From: an uncultured Eubacteriales bacterium
Lineage (GTDB): Bacteria; Bacillota_A; Clostridia; Oscillospirales; CAG-272
Direction: 5' to 3'
Assembly: GCA_900557635.1 (NCBI GenBank)
Contig: USTB01000045.1
Coordinates: 1-6,718 of the forward strand
DNA: 6,718 nt
The notes under the pieces are model-generated. The model worked only from the letters and a program-made list of their open reading frames with translations, was not told the DNA's origin and ran no database searches. Below, piece by piece: positions 1 to 5,816 of the stretch; within the stretch, counting starts at the first letter, position 1; every line of letters begins with the position of its first letter. Made by a program: the position numbers and the translations under genes.

Positions 1-228
1 GCCCAGCGTATACGCCTCCGGCGGGCGGGTCAGCCGGTAGCCGCCGCCCTTGCCGTGGATGCCTTCCACCAAATGGCTTTTGGTCAGGAGGGGCATGATC
101 CTCTCAATGTATTTCAGTGAAATGTCCTGACGGCTTGCCACCTCTTTCATGGGGATATACTCCCCATTTCGGTGCTCGGCAAGATCCAAAAGGACGCGTA
201 TGGCATATCTGCCGCGGGTCGAGATCAT
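1..228 (-). CDS. Rrf2-family transcriptional regulator, N-terminal part (3' end cut by window edge)
   Basis: This is a DNA-binding repressor of the Rrf2 superfamily (relatives include IscR, CymR and NsrR). The 76 visible residues form the winged helix-turn-helix. They start MISTRGRYAIRVLLDLAEH, and the recognition-helix region (about residues 27-50) reads KEVASRQDISLKYIERIM. The wing follows with the family-typical GKGGGYRLTRPP at 59-70. The ATG at 228 is preceded by AGGGGG with a 7-nt spacer, which supports this start. The gene lies 52 bp downstream of cysK on the same strand with no terminator between them, so co-transcription is likely. In Bacillota, CymR-type Rrf2 proteins repress cysteine-synthesis genes and CymR acts with CysK, so a role in cysteine control is a reasonable inference. 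The region where Fe-S-binding cysteines of IscR or NsrR types would lie is outside the window, so a cysteine-responsive and an Fe-S-sensing member cannot be told apart. Family assignment is firm; the regulon is inferred. Confidence 0.92.
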   Translation of the reverse strand, partial: MISTRGRYAIRVLLDLAEHRNGEYIPMKEVASRQDISLKYIERIMPLLTKSHLVEGIHGKGGGYRLTRPPEAYTLG

Positions 229-280
229 GTAAATTCCCCCTGCTTTCTAACGATTTGAAAAAACGGAATGCAGTGTGCGA

Positions 281-1213
281 TCAGTCGGCGAACAGCGGGG
301 TGGAGAGATAGCGGTCGCCGGTATCGGGAAGCAGTACCACAATGGTCTTTCCCTTGTTCTCGGGGCGCTTTGCAAGTTCGATGGCAGCCCATACCGCCGC
401 ACCCGACGAAATGCCGACCAGCACGCCCTCGTTCTGCCCGATGAGGCGACCCGTGGCAAAAGCGTCCTCGTTGGCGACGGGAATAATCTCGTCGTACACA
501 TGCGTATCCAGTACATCGGGAACGAAGCCCGCGCCGATGCCCTGAATCTTGTGCGCGCCGGCAACGCCTGTGGAAAGCACTGCGGAGGTGGCAGGTTCTA
601 CGGCGACGACCTTAACCGACGGGATCTTGGATTTCAGATACTGACCGACACCGGTCACCGTGCCGCCCGTGCCGACGCCTGCCACAAAGTAGTCCACCTT
701 GCCGTCCGTATCTTCATAGATCTCGGGACCGGTGTGCTCAAAGTGCGCCTTGGGGTTTGCGGGGTTCACAAACTGACCGGGAACAAAGCCGCCGTGAATT
801 TCGCGTGCAAGCTCGTTCGCCTTCTCAATGGCGCCCTTCATACCCTTGGCACCTTCCGTTAGCACCAACTCCGCGCCGTATGCCTTCATGAGCTGACGGC
901 GCTCCACCGACATGGTCTCGGGCATGACGATAATGATACGGTAGCCGCGTGCGGCGGCGACCGATGCCAGACCGATGCCTGTGTTGCCGGAGGTGGGTTC
1001 AATGATGACCGAGCCGGGCTTTAAGAGACCCTTTTCCTCGGCATCGTCGATCATTGCCTTTGCGATTCTGTCCTTGACCGAGCCTGCGGGATTGAAGTAT
1101 TCGAGCTTTGCCAGAATACGCGCAACCAAATCATATTTCTTCTCCAGGTGTGTCAGTTCCAAAAGGGGGGTTCTTCCGATAAGCTGATCTGCGGATGTGT
1201 AAATGCTCGACAT
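281..1213 (-). CDS. cysK: Cysteine synthase A (O-acetylserine sulfhydrylase), PLP-dependent
   Basis: This cytosolic enzyme makes L-cysteine from O-acetyl-L-serine and sulfide, the last step of cysteine biosynthesis. The 310-residue length is normal for CysK. Family motifs are present in order: the substrate-entry segment IGRTPLLEL (12-20); the PLP-binding lysine K47 within NPAGSVKDR; the substrate-binding loop TSGNTG (74-79); the PLP phosphate-binding loop GTGGT (181-185); the pyridine-nitrogen contact region GISSGAA (267-273); and the C-terminal [12 protein letters not shown] (294-305). No catalytic motif is missing. The ATG at 1213 has AGTGAGG upstream with a 7-nt spacer. A consensus promoter lies about 60-90 bp upstream, and the Rrf2 gene follows on the same strand, suggesting a two-gene transcript. 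Cystathionine beta-synthase is a related fold, but the length and the lack of a CBS-domain extension favour CysK. CysK versus CysM is judged from overall motif similarity. Confidence 0.97.
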   Translation of the reverse strand: MSSIYTSADQLIGRTPLLELTHLEKKYDLVARILAKLEYFNPAGSVKDRIAKAMIDDAEEKGLLKPGSVIIEPTSGNTGIGLASVAAARGYRIIIVMPETMSVERRQLMKAYGAELVLTEGAKGMKGAIEKANELAREIHGGFVPGQFVNPANPKAHFEHTGPEIYEDTDGKVDYFVAGVGTGGTVTGVGQYLKSKIPSVKVVAVEPATSAVLSTGVAGAHKIQGIGAGFVPDVLDTHVYDEIIPVANEDAFATGRLIGQNEGVLVGISSGAAVWAAIELAKRPENKGKTIVVLLPDTGDRYLSTPLFAD

Positions 1214-1271
1214 GACAATACCTCACTGTTCCGTGTGAGTGTCTTTCAACCCACCACCATAGTATGCTGGT

Positions 1272-1300
1272 ATTATAAATCGAAATTTCTGATCTGTCAA
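1272..1300 (-). promoter_or_regulatory. Consensus sigma-A type promoter of cysK
   Basis: Read on the minus strand, TTGACA (1300-1295) is followed by exactly 17 bases and then TATAAT (1277-1272), a perfect match to the housekeeping consensus in both hexamers and spacing. The predicted start is near 1265, giving a leader of about 50 nt to the cysK ATG. The 8-bp palindrome GAAATTTC lies in the spacer between the hexamers and could be part of an operator. A promoter this strong would usually be held down by a repressor, and the Rrf2 protein encoded downstream is the obvious candidate, though that is inference. Confidence 0.88.
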
Positions 1301-1314
1301 TAGGTTTGGAAAGA

Positions 1315-1344
1315 TTTTTTCGATATTTTTCCCTTTCGTTTTTT
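1315..1344 (-). promoter_or_regulatory. A-tract run upstream of the cysK promoter (possible UP element or bend)
   Basis: On the minus strand, short A-tracts lie upstream of the -35 box at 1339-1344 (six A), 1334-1336 (three), 1326-1330 (five) and 1315-1320 (six). The nearest tract ends about 15 bp upstream of TTGACA. That is where UP elements contact the alpha subunits of RNA polymerase, and the roughly helical spacing of some tracts may curve the DNA. This is suggestive only; low-complexity AT-rich spacers look similar by chance. Confidence 0.4.
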
Positions 1345-1494
1345 CTGCTCTGTGCGGAGGCAAAAGATCTTCCGTGCTTCGACGGCGGCGGTATACAAAA
1401 TGATCAGTTAGGAAAGGGAATGTGCTAAATGTGCAAGAATCAGTAAATATTCCTGTCAACTTTACCAAAATTGATCGGGTCCGGCAATTATTTG

Positions 1495-1524
1495 TTGACA
1501 AATTTGCAGTAAGTGTGATATCAT
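1495..1524 (+). promoter_or_regulatory. Promoter of the glucosaminidase gene, extended -10 type
   Basis: TTGACA (1495-1500) and TATCAT (1519-1524) are separated by 18 bases, one longer than ideal. The -10 is preceded by TGA (1516-1518), the TGn extension that compensates for imperfect spacing or -10 sequence. The predicted start of transcription is near 1530, about 50 nt upstream of the ATG. It is divergent from the cysK promoter, with about 195 bp between the two -35 boxes. Confidence 0.75.
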
Positions 1525-1529
1525 GTACT

Positions 1530-1550
1530 AAACGGTTGCTTGAACCGTTT
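1530..1550 (+). repeat. Perfect 8-bp inverted repeat at the expected transcript start
   Basis: AAACGGTT (1530-1537) and AACCGTTT (1543-1550) are exact inverted copies around a 5-base centre, GCTTG. The element begins about 5 bases after the -10 box, so it lies on or just after the transcription start. It could be an operator for a dimeric repressor, or an RNA hairpin at the extreme 5' end that protects the mRNA. No U-run follows, so it is not an intrinsic terminator. Confidence 0.7.
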
Positions 1551-1569
1551 CTGACAATTCTGACAGATG

Positions 1570-1578
1570 AAGGAGAGG
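1570..1578 (+). promoter_or_regulatory. Ribosome-binding site that fixes the glucosaminidase start at 1582
   Basis: AAGGAGAGG lies just upstream of the ATG at 1582 (AGGAG ends 6 bases before it). The in-frame ATG at 1567 overlaps the upstream edge of this site and has no site of its own, so 1582 is the start. Translation from 1582 also gives a clean signal peptide beginning MKTTLKKG. Confidence 0.88.
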
Positions 1579-1581
1579 CAC

Positions 1582-4500
1582 ATGAAAACTACTTTGAAAA
1601 AAGGGATCTCCGTCCTGTGTGTTGTTGCAATGCTTGTGGTACTGATCCCCGCACTGCCCATGACATCACAGGCGGACGATGCTTACGCGCAGAGTCTGAG
1701 AAACGCAGGCTTTCCCGAAAGCTATGTCACACCACTTACGGAATTGCATCGCCTGCATCCGAACTGGGTCTTTGAGCCGGTTCTGATATCGCAGTATAAC
1801 AGTACGTTCACCTTCGATTATGTGGCGAACATGGAAAATCGGCAAACGGGCGGTACATACTACAATTTGGTGACCACCGGTTCCTGGGCGCCTTCGCCGT
1901 GGAATTCGCTCGGTCAGGCAAATTACACGCCGTATTACGATGCCTCCAACACCAATCTTTACGATTCGGGATGGCGCAAGGCGAGCCTTGAGGCGATCCG
2001 TTATTTTCTGGATGCACGTAACTTCCTGAATGAATATGATATCTTTATGTTCGAGACTTTGGAGTACAACAGCGCAGTACATAGTGTATCCCGCGTCAAT
2101 TCGGCGCTCTCCGGCTCATTTATGGGTAACAATACCGCATGCGATAACGACATGTCCTATGCGCAGTGGCTCGTGCAGTGCGGCTCCTCCAACAACATCA
2201 GCCCCGTGTTCCTTGCCTCCCGGCTTAAGCAGGAGCAGGGTGCGGGCGGCAGTCCGATGGTGACCGGTACGCTGGGAACCGCTCTTTACAATTACTATGT
2301 CAACAAGCCGGATTACGACGGCGGCTCTCCCGTGTGGGGCTCGGTTTCCAAGACCGATACCTTTGACACGGCGACCCTGCTTTCCTATAACGGCTACTAT
2401 AACTTCTTCAACATCAACGCCGCCGGTACCGGACGCTTTGCCATCTATTATAATGCCGCGCGGGAAGCGGTTTCCGCAGGCTGGAACGCAAAATACAAGG
2501 CAATTTCCGGCGGTGCCTCCAAGATCGCCGCAACCTATGTTGGCGACCATCAGGACACCCTGTACTTCCAGAAATTCAATACCGACCCCCGTTCGTCCCG
2601 CGCACTTTGGGGACAGTATATGCAGAACATCGGCGCACCGCTGACCGAGGGACGCAATATGCGGTCTACATACGCCTCCGAGGGCATCCTCGACAGCGCC
2701 TTCCGCTTTAAGATTCCGGTCTACAGCGACATGCCGACATCCCCCTGTGCCGACCCTGCGGGCGGAAATTCCTACTACAGCCCGTCGCACAATACGTCCA
2801 CACCGATCAATGACGACACCATTACCATCGGCGGCTCAGTTTCCTACAAGGTGCAGTGCGGCTTTTACAGTATCCGTGCAAACGCAGATGCGCTGTCCGC
2901 ACGTCTGACCGCCGCAGGATTTGACAACTTCGTTTCGGAAGACAACGGCGGATATTATGTAATCGCAGGCATCTATCAGGTACGCGCCAATGCGGAAAAT
3001 CAGATGAACGCGATCAAGAATGCGGGGTTCGATGCGCTGATTACCGAGAGCGGCACCCCCGGCACCACTGCGTATAAGACGACGGCTTCGGTGACCGGAC
3101 AGGGAAGCGTGACCTTCTCAGACGGTTCGCAGAAGCAGTATAACGTCCCCGGCACCACGGTTTCGGTGACGGTGACTCCCGCCTCCGGTTATGCTCTCAC
3201 CTCACTTAAGATCGCCGGCTCGGCTGTCACGGTGCAGAATAGCGGCGGCGCGTATACCTATACTTTTACCATGCCTTCGTCCGTGGTCAGCGTGGAGGCG
3301 GTGTTCAGCACCACCGCAACGAATTACCGTGTACGGTGCGGCATCTTCTCGGTCTCCGATAATGCAACGCGTCTGGCACAGAATCTGGCAAATGCAGGCT
3401 TTGAGAGCGAGATCGTACAGCAGAACGGACAGTATTATGTGTACGCCGGCTCGTTCTCGGTTCTACAGAATGCAATCAACCGCGCACAGGCGCTTCGCAA
3501 TGCGGGCTTCTCCGCATCGGTTATCAACATGCAGACAGGAGCCGAGGTTTCAGAGAATGTACCCAATCCCGAACCCGAGGTGCAGGAATTCGCCCTCAAA
3601 TCGGGTACGGCGTTCTCTCTGGCTGACGGTGTTCTGACCGTTCCTGCGGGAACAGGGGCTAAGACCATCGCCGCCTTTACCACAGGCGTGACCGTAACGC
3701 CTGCGATGGCGGGAGCTTATGTGGGAACCGGCTCCAAGGTATCCAATGCATACGGCAGTGCAACCGTGCTTGTGTTGGGTGATATCAATGGCAACGGACT
3801 GCACGATTCCAACGATTTAGCACAGATCCGTAACCGTACCTTAACGGGCGCGACTGATCGCGCCTCCGACCTCAACGGCAATGGCAAGACCGATTCAAAC
3901 GACTATATCCGCCTGCGGATGGCTCTGCTCGGAATCCTGCCTCTCGGCGTCGATTCCACGGTAGCATATCAGGGTCTGAATCATATCGAAATCAGCGGCT
4001 CGGCGCGCGTGATGCTCTTCGGCAGATCGCACGACTGGTCGGCGATCGGATTGAACGGCACGCCCGACTACTACGCCGTCGAGATTTCGGCGGAGCAGTA
4101 TGCGGCGCTCACCGCATCCGATGCGCAGACCCGCAGATACCGCGAATCCGCACCGGACGGCTGGACCATCACGCACAATTTCGGAACGGTGCTGAATCTC
4201 GGCGCTGACTGGTCGGTGATCGGCGATGATGCGGCAACCGCTCTGCGCTTCTTCACCATCGAGACCACCACGCCGTCCGGCGCGCACGGCTCGTATTACC
4301 TCGGTATGTACGCGCCGGACGGCTACACGCCATCCTCCACGCAGATCTCCTTCTCCCTAATCAATCGTGCGGCAGGCATTTCCTATGACCTGACCTTCTA
4401 CGATATGGCATCCCTTCAGGCGACCTCGCAGGATTATCCCGTGGTGGCATGGCCCGATCAGGTGATCACCGAGATCACGGCAACAGAGCCGACCCGGTTG

Positions 4501-4998
4501 ATCTCCTATGAGTTCAATCAGCGCATCGCCCTGTTCGGGTATATCACCGATACCTTCGCCGCAAATGCGCTCAGCGGTGCGTCCCAGTTCTATCTCGCAC
4601 CTATCACGCCGGAGCAGTATCAGAGCCTCACTCTGCCCAACTCCACCGTGAAGCACTATTACAACATGGGCGATACGGTAACGCACGATATCTATCACAA
4701 TTTCGGAACCCTGTTCGACTATCAGGCAGGGGACACCGTGTCGGGCGTGCCCTCGGGTGTACTTCGCTTCTTCACCTGCAGGATCGTGGAGAAGAGCAGC
4801 GGCGCAACGTCATATTACCTCGGTACGTATGCCGTATCGGCATATACGCCCACGAACGCACATATGACCTTCTCGATCACCCGCGGCGATGTGCGGCATC
4901 AGATCACCTTCTACGGTATGGACGCGCTGAGCGCCACACCGTCCGGATCGTATCCCACGTCGCACTATCCGGATCAGTACATTGTCTCGGCAGACTGA
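1582..4998 (+). CDS. Large secreted GH73-type peptidoglycan glucosaminidase with two SPOR domains, a dockerin-like module and tandem unknown C-terminal domains
   Basis: The product (1138 aa) is predicted to be exported and to cleave N-acetylglucosaminyl bonds in peptidoglycan. Residues 1-31 are a signal peptide: KK at 6-7, a hydrophobic core, and likely cleavage after SQA at 29-31. Residues 35-180 match the N-terminal region of clostridial glucosaminidases (GFPESYVTPLTELHRLHPNW at 43-62; LDARNFLNEYDIFMFETL at 143-160). The GH73-type catalytic part spans about 180-390. SPVFLASRLKQEQG (207-220) carries the probable catalytic acid E218, and YNFFNINA (273-280) matches the family's second motif. 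SPOR domains, which bind bare glycan strands, lie at about 421-490 and 581-650. They flank a beta-rich repeat (about 498-578) resembling InlB-type/Bacterial_Repeat modules. A Pro/Glu linker (660-668) precedes a dockerin-like module (about 670-785) whose two calcium loops start GDINGNG and SDLNGNG. Two tandem unrecognised domains follow (798-964, 967-1135). No LPXTG, SLH or choline-binding repeats are visible. It has its own promoter, is a single-gene unit, and ends at a shared terminator. The enzymatic class is firm; substrate and cellular role are inferred. Confidence 0.9.
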   Translation: MKTTLKKGISVLCVVAMLVVLIPALPMTSQADDAYAQSLRNAGFPESYVTPLTELHRLHPNWVFEPVLISQYNSTFTFDYVANMENRQTGGTYYNLVTTGSWAPSPWNSLGQANYTPYYDASNTNLYDSGWRKASLEAIRYFLDARNFLNEYDIFMFETLEYNSAVHSVSRVNSALSGSFMGNNTACDNDMSYAQWLVQCGSSNNISPVFLASRLKQEQGAGGSPMVTGTLGTALYNYYVNKPDYDGGSPVWGSVSKTDTFDTATLLSYNGYYNFFNINAAGTGRFAIYYNAAREAVSAGWNAKYKAISGGASKIAATYVGDHQDTLYFQKFNTDPRSSRALWGQYMQNIGAPLTEGRNMRSTYASEGILDSAFRFKIPVYSDMPTSPCADPAGGNSYYSPSHNTSTPINDDTITIGGSVSYKVQCGFYSIRANADALSARLTAAGFDNFVSEDNGGYYVIAGIYQVRANAENQMNAIKNAGFDALITESGTPGTTAYKTTASVTGQGSVTFSDGSQKQYNVPGTTVSVTVTPASGYALTSLKIAGSAVTVQNSGGAYTYTFTMPSSVVSVEAVFSTTATNYRVRCGIFSVSDNATRLAQNLANAGFESEIVQQNGQYYVYAGSFSVLQNAINRAQALRNAGFSASVINMQTGAEVSENVPNPEPEVQEFALKSGTAFSLADGVLTVPAGTGAKTIAAFTTGVTVTPAMAGAYVGTGSKVSNAYGSATVLVLGDINGNGLHDSNDLAQIRNRTLTGATDRASDLNGNGKTDSNDYIRLRMALLGILPLGVDSTVAYQGLNHIEISGSARVMLFGRSHDWSAIGLNGTPDYYAVEISAEQYAALTASDAQTRRYRESAPDGWTITHNFGTVLNLGADWSVIGDDAATALRFFTIETTTPSGAHGSYYLGMYAPDGYTPSSTQISFSLINRAAGISYDLTFYDMASLQATSQDYPVVAWPDQVITEITATEPTRLISYEFNQRIALFGYITDTFAANALSGASQFYLAPITPEQYQSLTLPNSTVKHYYNMGDTVTHDIYHNFGTLFDYQAGDTVSGVPSGVLRFFTCRIVEKSSGATSYYLGTYAVSAYTPTNAHMTFSITRGDVRHQITFYGMDALSATPSGSYPTSHYPDQYIVSAD
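2842..3531 (+). repeat. Protein-level repeat: SPOR - beta repeat - SPOR block in the glucosaminidase
   Basis: Two SPOR-like domains sit at 2842-3051 (residues 421-490) and 3322-3531 (residues 581-650). Each begins with the same pattern, YKVQCGFYS and YRVRCGIFS, continues through an AGF motif, and has a second half with YYVIAG or YYVYAG followed by another AGF. The halves themselves look alike, as is normal for the SPOR fold. The intervening 3073-3315 encodes the repeat with TGQGSVTFSDGSQKQYNVPG, the valine/threonine strands, and YTFTMPSSVVSVEAVF, typical of Gram-positive surface-protein repeats. SPOR domains recognise glycan strands stripped of peptides, so two copies should raise affinity for sites of wall turnover or septa. 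The domain call is by eye. Confidence 0.75.
3589..3936 (+). other. Dockerin type I-like module inside the glucosaminidase gene
   Basis: Residues 670-730 form a short beta-rich lead-in domain of the kind often seen before Bacillota dockerins. The dockerin core is residues 732-785. Loop 1 has calcium-ligand positions D734, N736, N738, D742 and D745. Loop 2 has D763, N765, N767, D771 and D774. Both loops carry the pair Ser-Asn (743-744 and 772-773) at positions 10-11, which in cellulosomal dockerins contact the cohesin, so the two halves are symmetric there. Known dockerins bind cohesins on scaffoldins. No cohesin or scaffoldin gene is in the window, so the partner is unknown. A general paired calcium-binding module without a cohesin partner is the alternative. 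Confidence 0.78.
3973..4986 (+). repeat. Tandem duplication of an unrecognised ~165-residue domain at the C-terminus
   Basis: Copy 1 is encoded at 3973-4473 (residues 798-964) and copy 2 at 4480-4986 (residues 967-1135). They share, in the same order: RVMLFG/RIALFG; EQYAALT/EQYQSLT; a tyrosine-rich turn; HNFGT; LRFFT; SGAHGSYYLGMYA/SGATSYYLGTYA; YTP; a phenylalanine-serine strand (ISFSL/MTFSI); LTFYDMASLQAT/ITFYGMDALSAT; and PDQVI/PDQYI. Alternating hydrophobic and polar residues and many aromatics suggest a beta-sandwich of the carbohydrate- or surface-binding kind. I do not recognise a named family and assign no function. Confidence 0.85.
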
Positions 4999-5033
4999 TC
5001 GCCGTGACAGGTTGAGAAAAATCTATAATACAA

Positions 5034-5072
5034 AACCGACGCTTCCCGTTGATATATCGGGAAGCGCCGGTT
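5034..5072. terminator. Bidirectional intrinsic terminator between convergent genes
   Basis: A 9-bp perfect stem (CGCTTCCCG at 5040-5048 with CGGGAAGCG at 5058-5066) closes a 9-base loop. After one mismatch it is extended by a further 5 bp (5034-5038 with 5068-5072). Read on the minus strand, the stem is followed by TTTT and then a T-rich stretch down to about 5016, so it is a good terminator for metNI. On the plus strand the following bases (TTATCTGCATTT, from 5071) are only moderately T-rich, but the position 36 bp after the glucosaminidase stop suits it as that gene's terminator too. Confidence 0.85.
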
Positions 5073-5105
5073 ATCTGCATTTCGGGTCATGCGCCCTGAC
5101 TGGTG

Positions 5106-5816
5106 TCAGCCGCGCTTTTTGAGCCGCTTATCGCACTTGGTCGAGAGGAAGGTGCCAAGCCCTTGGAACACCTCCACAAGCACCACAAGAAGCACCACGG
5201 CGATGAGCATAACAAGGTAATTGTACCGCTGATAGCCGTAGCTGATGGCGATCTTGCCCAGTCCGCCGCCGCCCACGGCGCCGCTCATGGCGGTGTAGGA
5301 CAGGATGGTGGTCAGGGCGATGGTCAGGTTCGAGATGAGGGAGGGCATGCTCTCGGGGATCATGACCTTGGTCACGATGCGGAAGGGAGACGCGCCCATG
5401 CTCTGGGTCGCCTCGATCATGTTGGGGTTCAGTTCGCGTAGACTGCTTTCCACGAGCCGCGCCACAAACGGGAACGCCGCAATGACCAGAGGCACAACGC
5501 TTGCCATGGTGCCCACCGAGGTTCCCACAATGACACGGGTCAGCGGGATGACAAGAATCATGAGGATGAGGAAGGGTACGGAACGCAGTATGTTAATGAT
5601 GATATTCAGCACCTTCATCAGCCAGCGCGGCAGGGGACGGATGCCGCCGACATCGCCCGTGACCAGAAGGACGCCGATGGGAAGTCCGATCAGGACGGCG
5701 AACAGGGTCGCCAAGAGGGTCGCATACACGGTGTCCCACACAGCGCCGGGAATCTCATGCAGGAATACATCCCAAGCCTTTTCCAGTGATTTTTCGGAGA
5801 ACATGTTATGAAACAC
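5106..5816 (-). CDS. metI: Methionine ABC transporter permease
   Basis: This is the integral membrane subunit of the D/L-methionine importer, which forms a dimeric channel driven by MetN. The product is 236 aa, slightly longer than the roughly 217 aa of E. coli MetI. About five hydrophobic spans can be seen, near residues 28-51, 69-95, 101-121, 159-178 and 199-221. The coupling (EAA) loop that docks onto the ATPase reads IEATQSMGASPFRIVTKVMI at 134-153, followed by P154. The motif AVGGGGLGKIA (180-190) is typical of MetI. The start is GTG at 5816, chosen because GAGGAGG lies 9 bases upstream. The ATG four codons later (5804) would be too far from that site. The gene overlaps the end of metN by 11 bp, implying translational coupling. 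No substrate-binding metQ follows; the terminator comes directly after. Assignment to methionine rests on the MetI-like sequence and the adjacent NIL-domain ATPase. Confidence 0.93.
   Translation of the reverse strand: MFHNMFSEKSLEKAWDVFLHEIPGAVWDTVYATLLATLFAVLIGLPIGVLLVTGDVGGIRPLPRWLMKVLNIIINILRSVPFLILMILVIPLTRVIVGTSVGTMASVVPLVIAAFPFVARLVESSLRELNPNMIEATQSMGASPFRIVTKVMIPESMPSLISNLTIALTTILSYTAMSGAVGGGGLGKIAISYGYQRYNYLVMLIAVVLLVVLVEVFQGLGTFLSTKCDKRLKKRG

Larger units (their letters stand above)
1214..1581. other. Divergent intergenic region between cysK and the glucosaminidase gene
   Basis: This is an AT-richer spacer of 368 bp without a convincing gene. The left part (1214-1300) holds the cysK leader and promoter on the minus strand. 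The right part (1495-1581) holds the promoter, palindrome and ribosome site of the secreted hydrolase on the plus strand. Between them, 1301-1345 is rich in T on the plus strand (A-tracts for the cysK promoter). In 1346-1494 I see no promoter, RNA or repeat that I can support. An open frame on the minus strand (1223-1501) is judged spurious because it covers the cysK promoter and resembles nothing known to me. Confidence 0.8.

Noticed and set aside
275..862. Plus-strand open frame of 195 codons inside cysK
   Set aside because: It is a shadow in the opposite strand of a complete, motif-bearing cysK. The GC-rich third positions of the real gene remove stop codons from this frame.
1214..1265. 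T-box or SAM riboswitch upstream of cysK
   Set aside because: The leader predicted from the consensus promoter is only about 50 nt, too short for either, and has no terminator hairpin.
1223..1501. Minus-strand open frame of 92 codons in the cysK upstream region
   Set aside because: It spans the perfect cysK promoter and its low-complexity A-tracts, resembles no known protein, and its start has no ribosome site I can see. Most likely a chance frame.
1514..1529. WalR-type box (TGTGAT and TGTACT) at the hydrolase promoter
   Set aside because: Autolysin genes are often controlled by WalR, but the spacing is 4 rather than 5 bases, the half-sites match poorly, and they overlap the -10 box.
1567..1581. 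Upstream in-frame ATG as start of the glucosaminidase
   Set aside because: The ribosome site 1570-1578 lies downstream of it and serves the ATG at 1582, and the extra residues (MKERH) do not improve the signal peptide.
1606..1626. Lipoprotein lipobox around Cys13 of the glucosaminidase
   Set aside because: The context VLCVV lacks the small residues needed before the cysteine and is in the middle of the hydrophobic core. A standard signal peptidase site after SQA fits better.
2116..2790. Minus-strand open frame of 224 codons within the glucosaminidase gene
   Set aside because: The plus strand here encodes the conserved GH73 catalytic motifs. The reverse frame has no recognisable protein and no promoter or ribosome site.
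5096..5109. Small hairpin CTGAC-TGGT-GTCAG overlapping the metI stop
   Set aside because: Only 5 bp, no T-run on either strand, and a much stronger terminator lies 25-60 bp further on.
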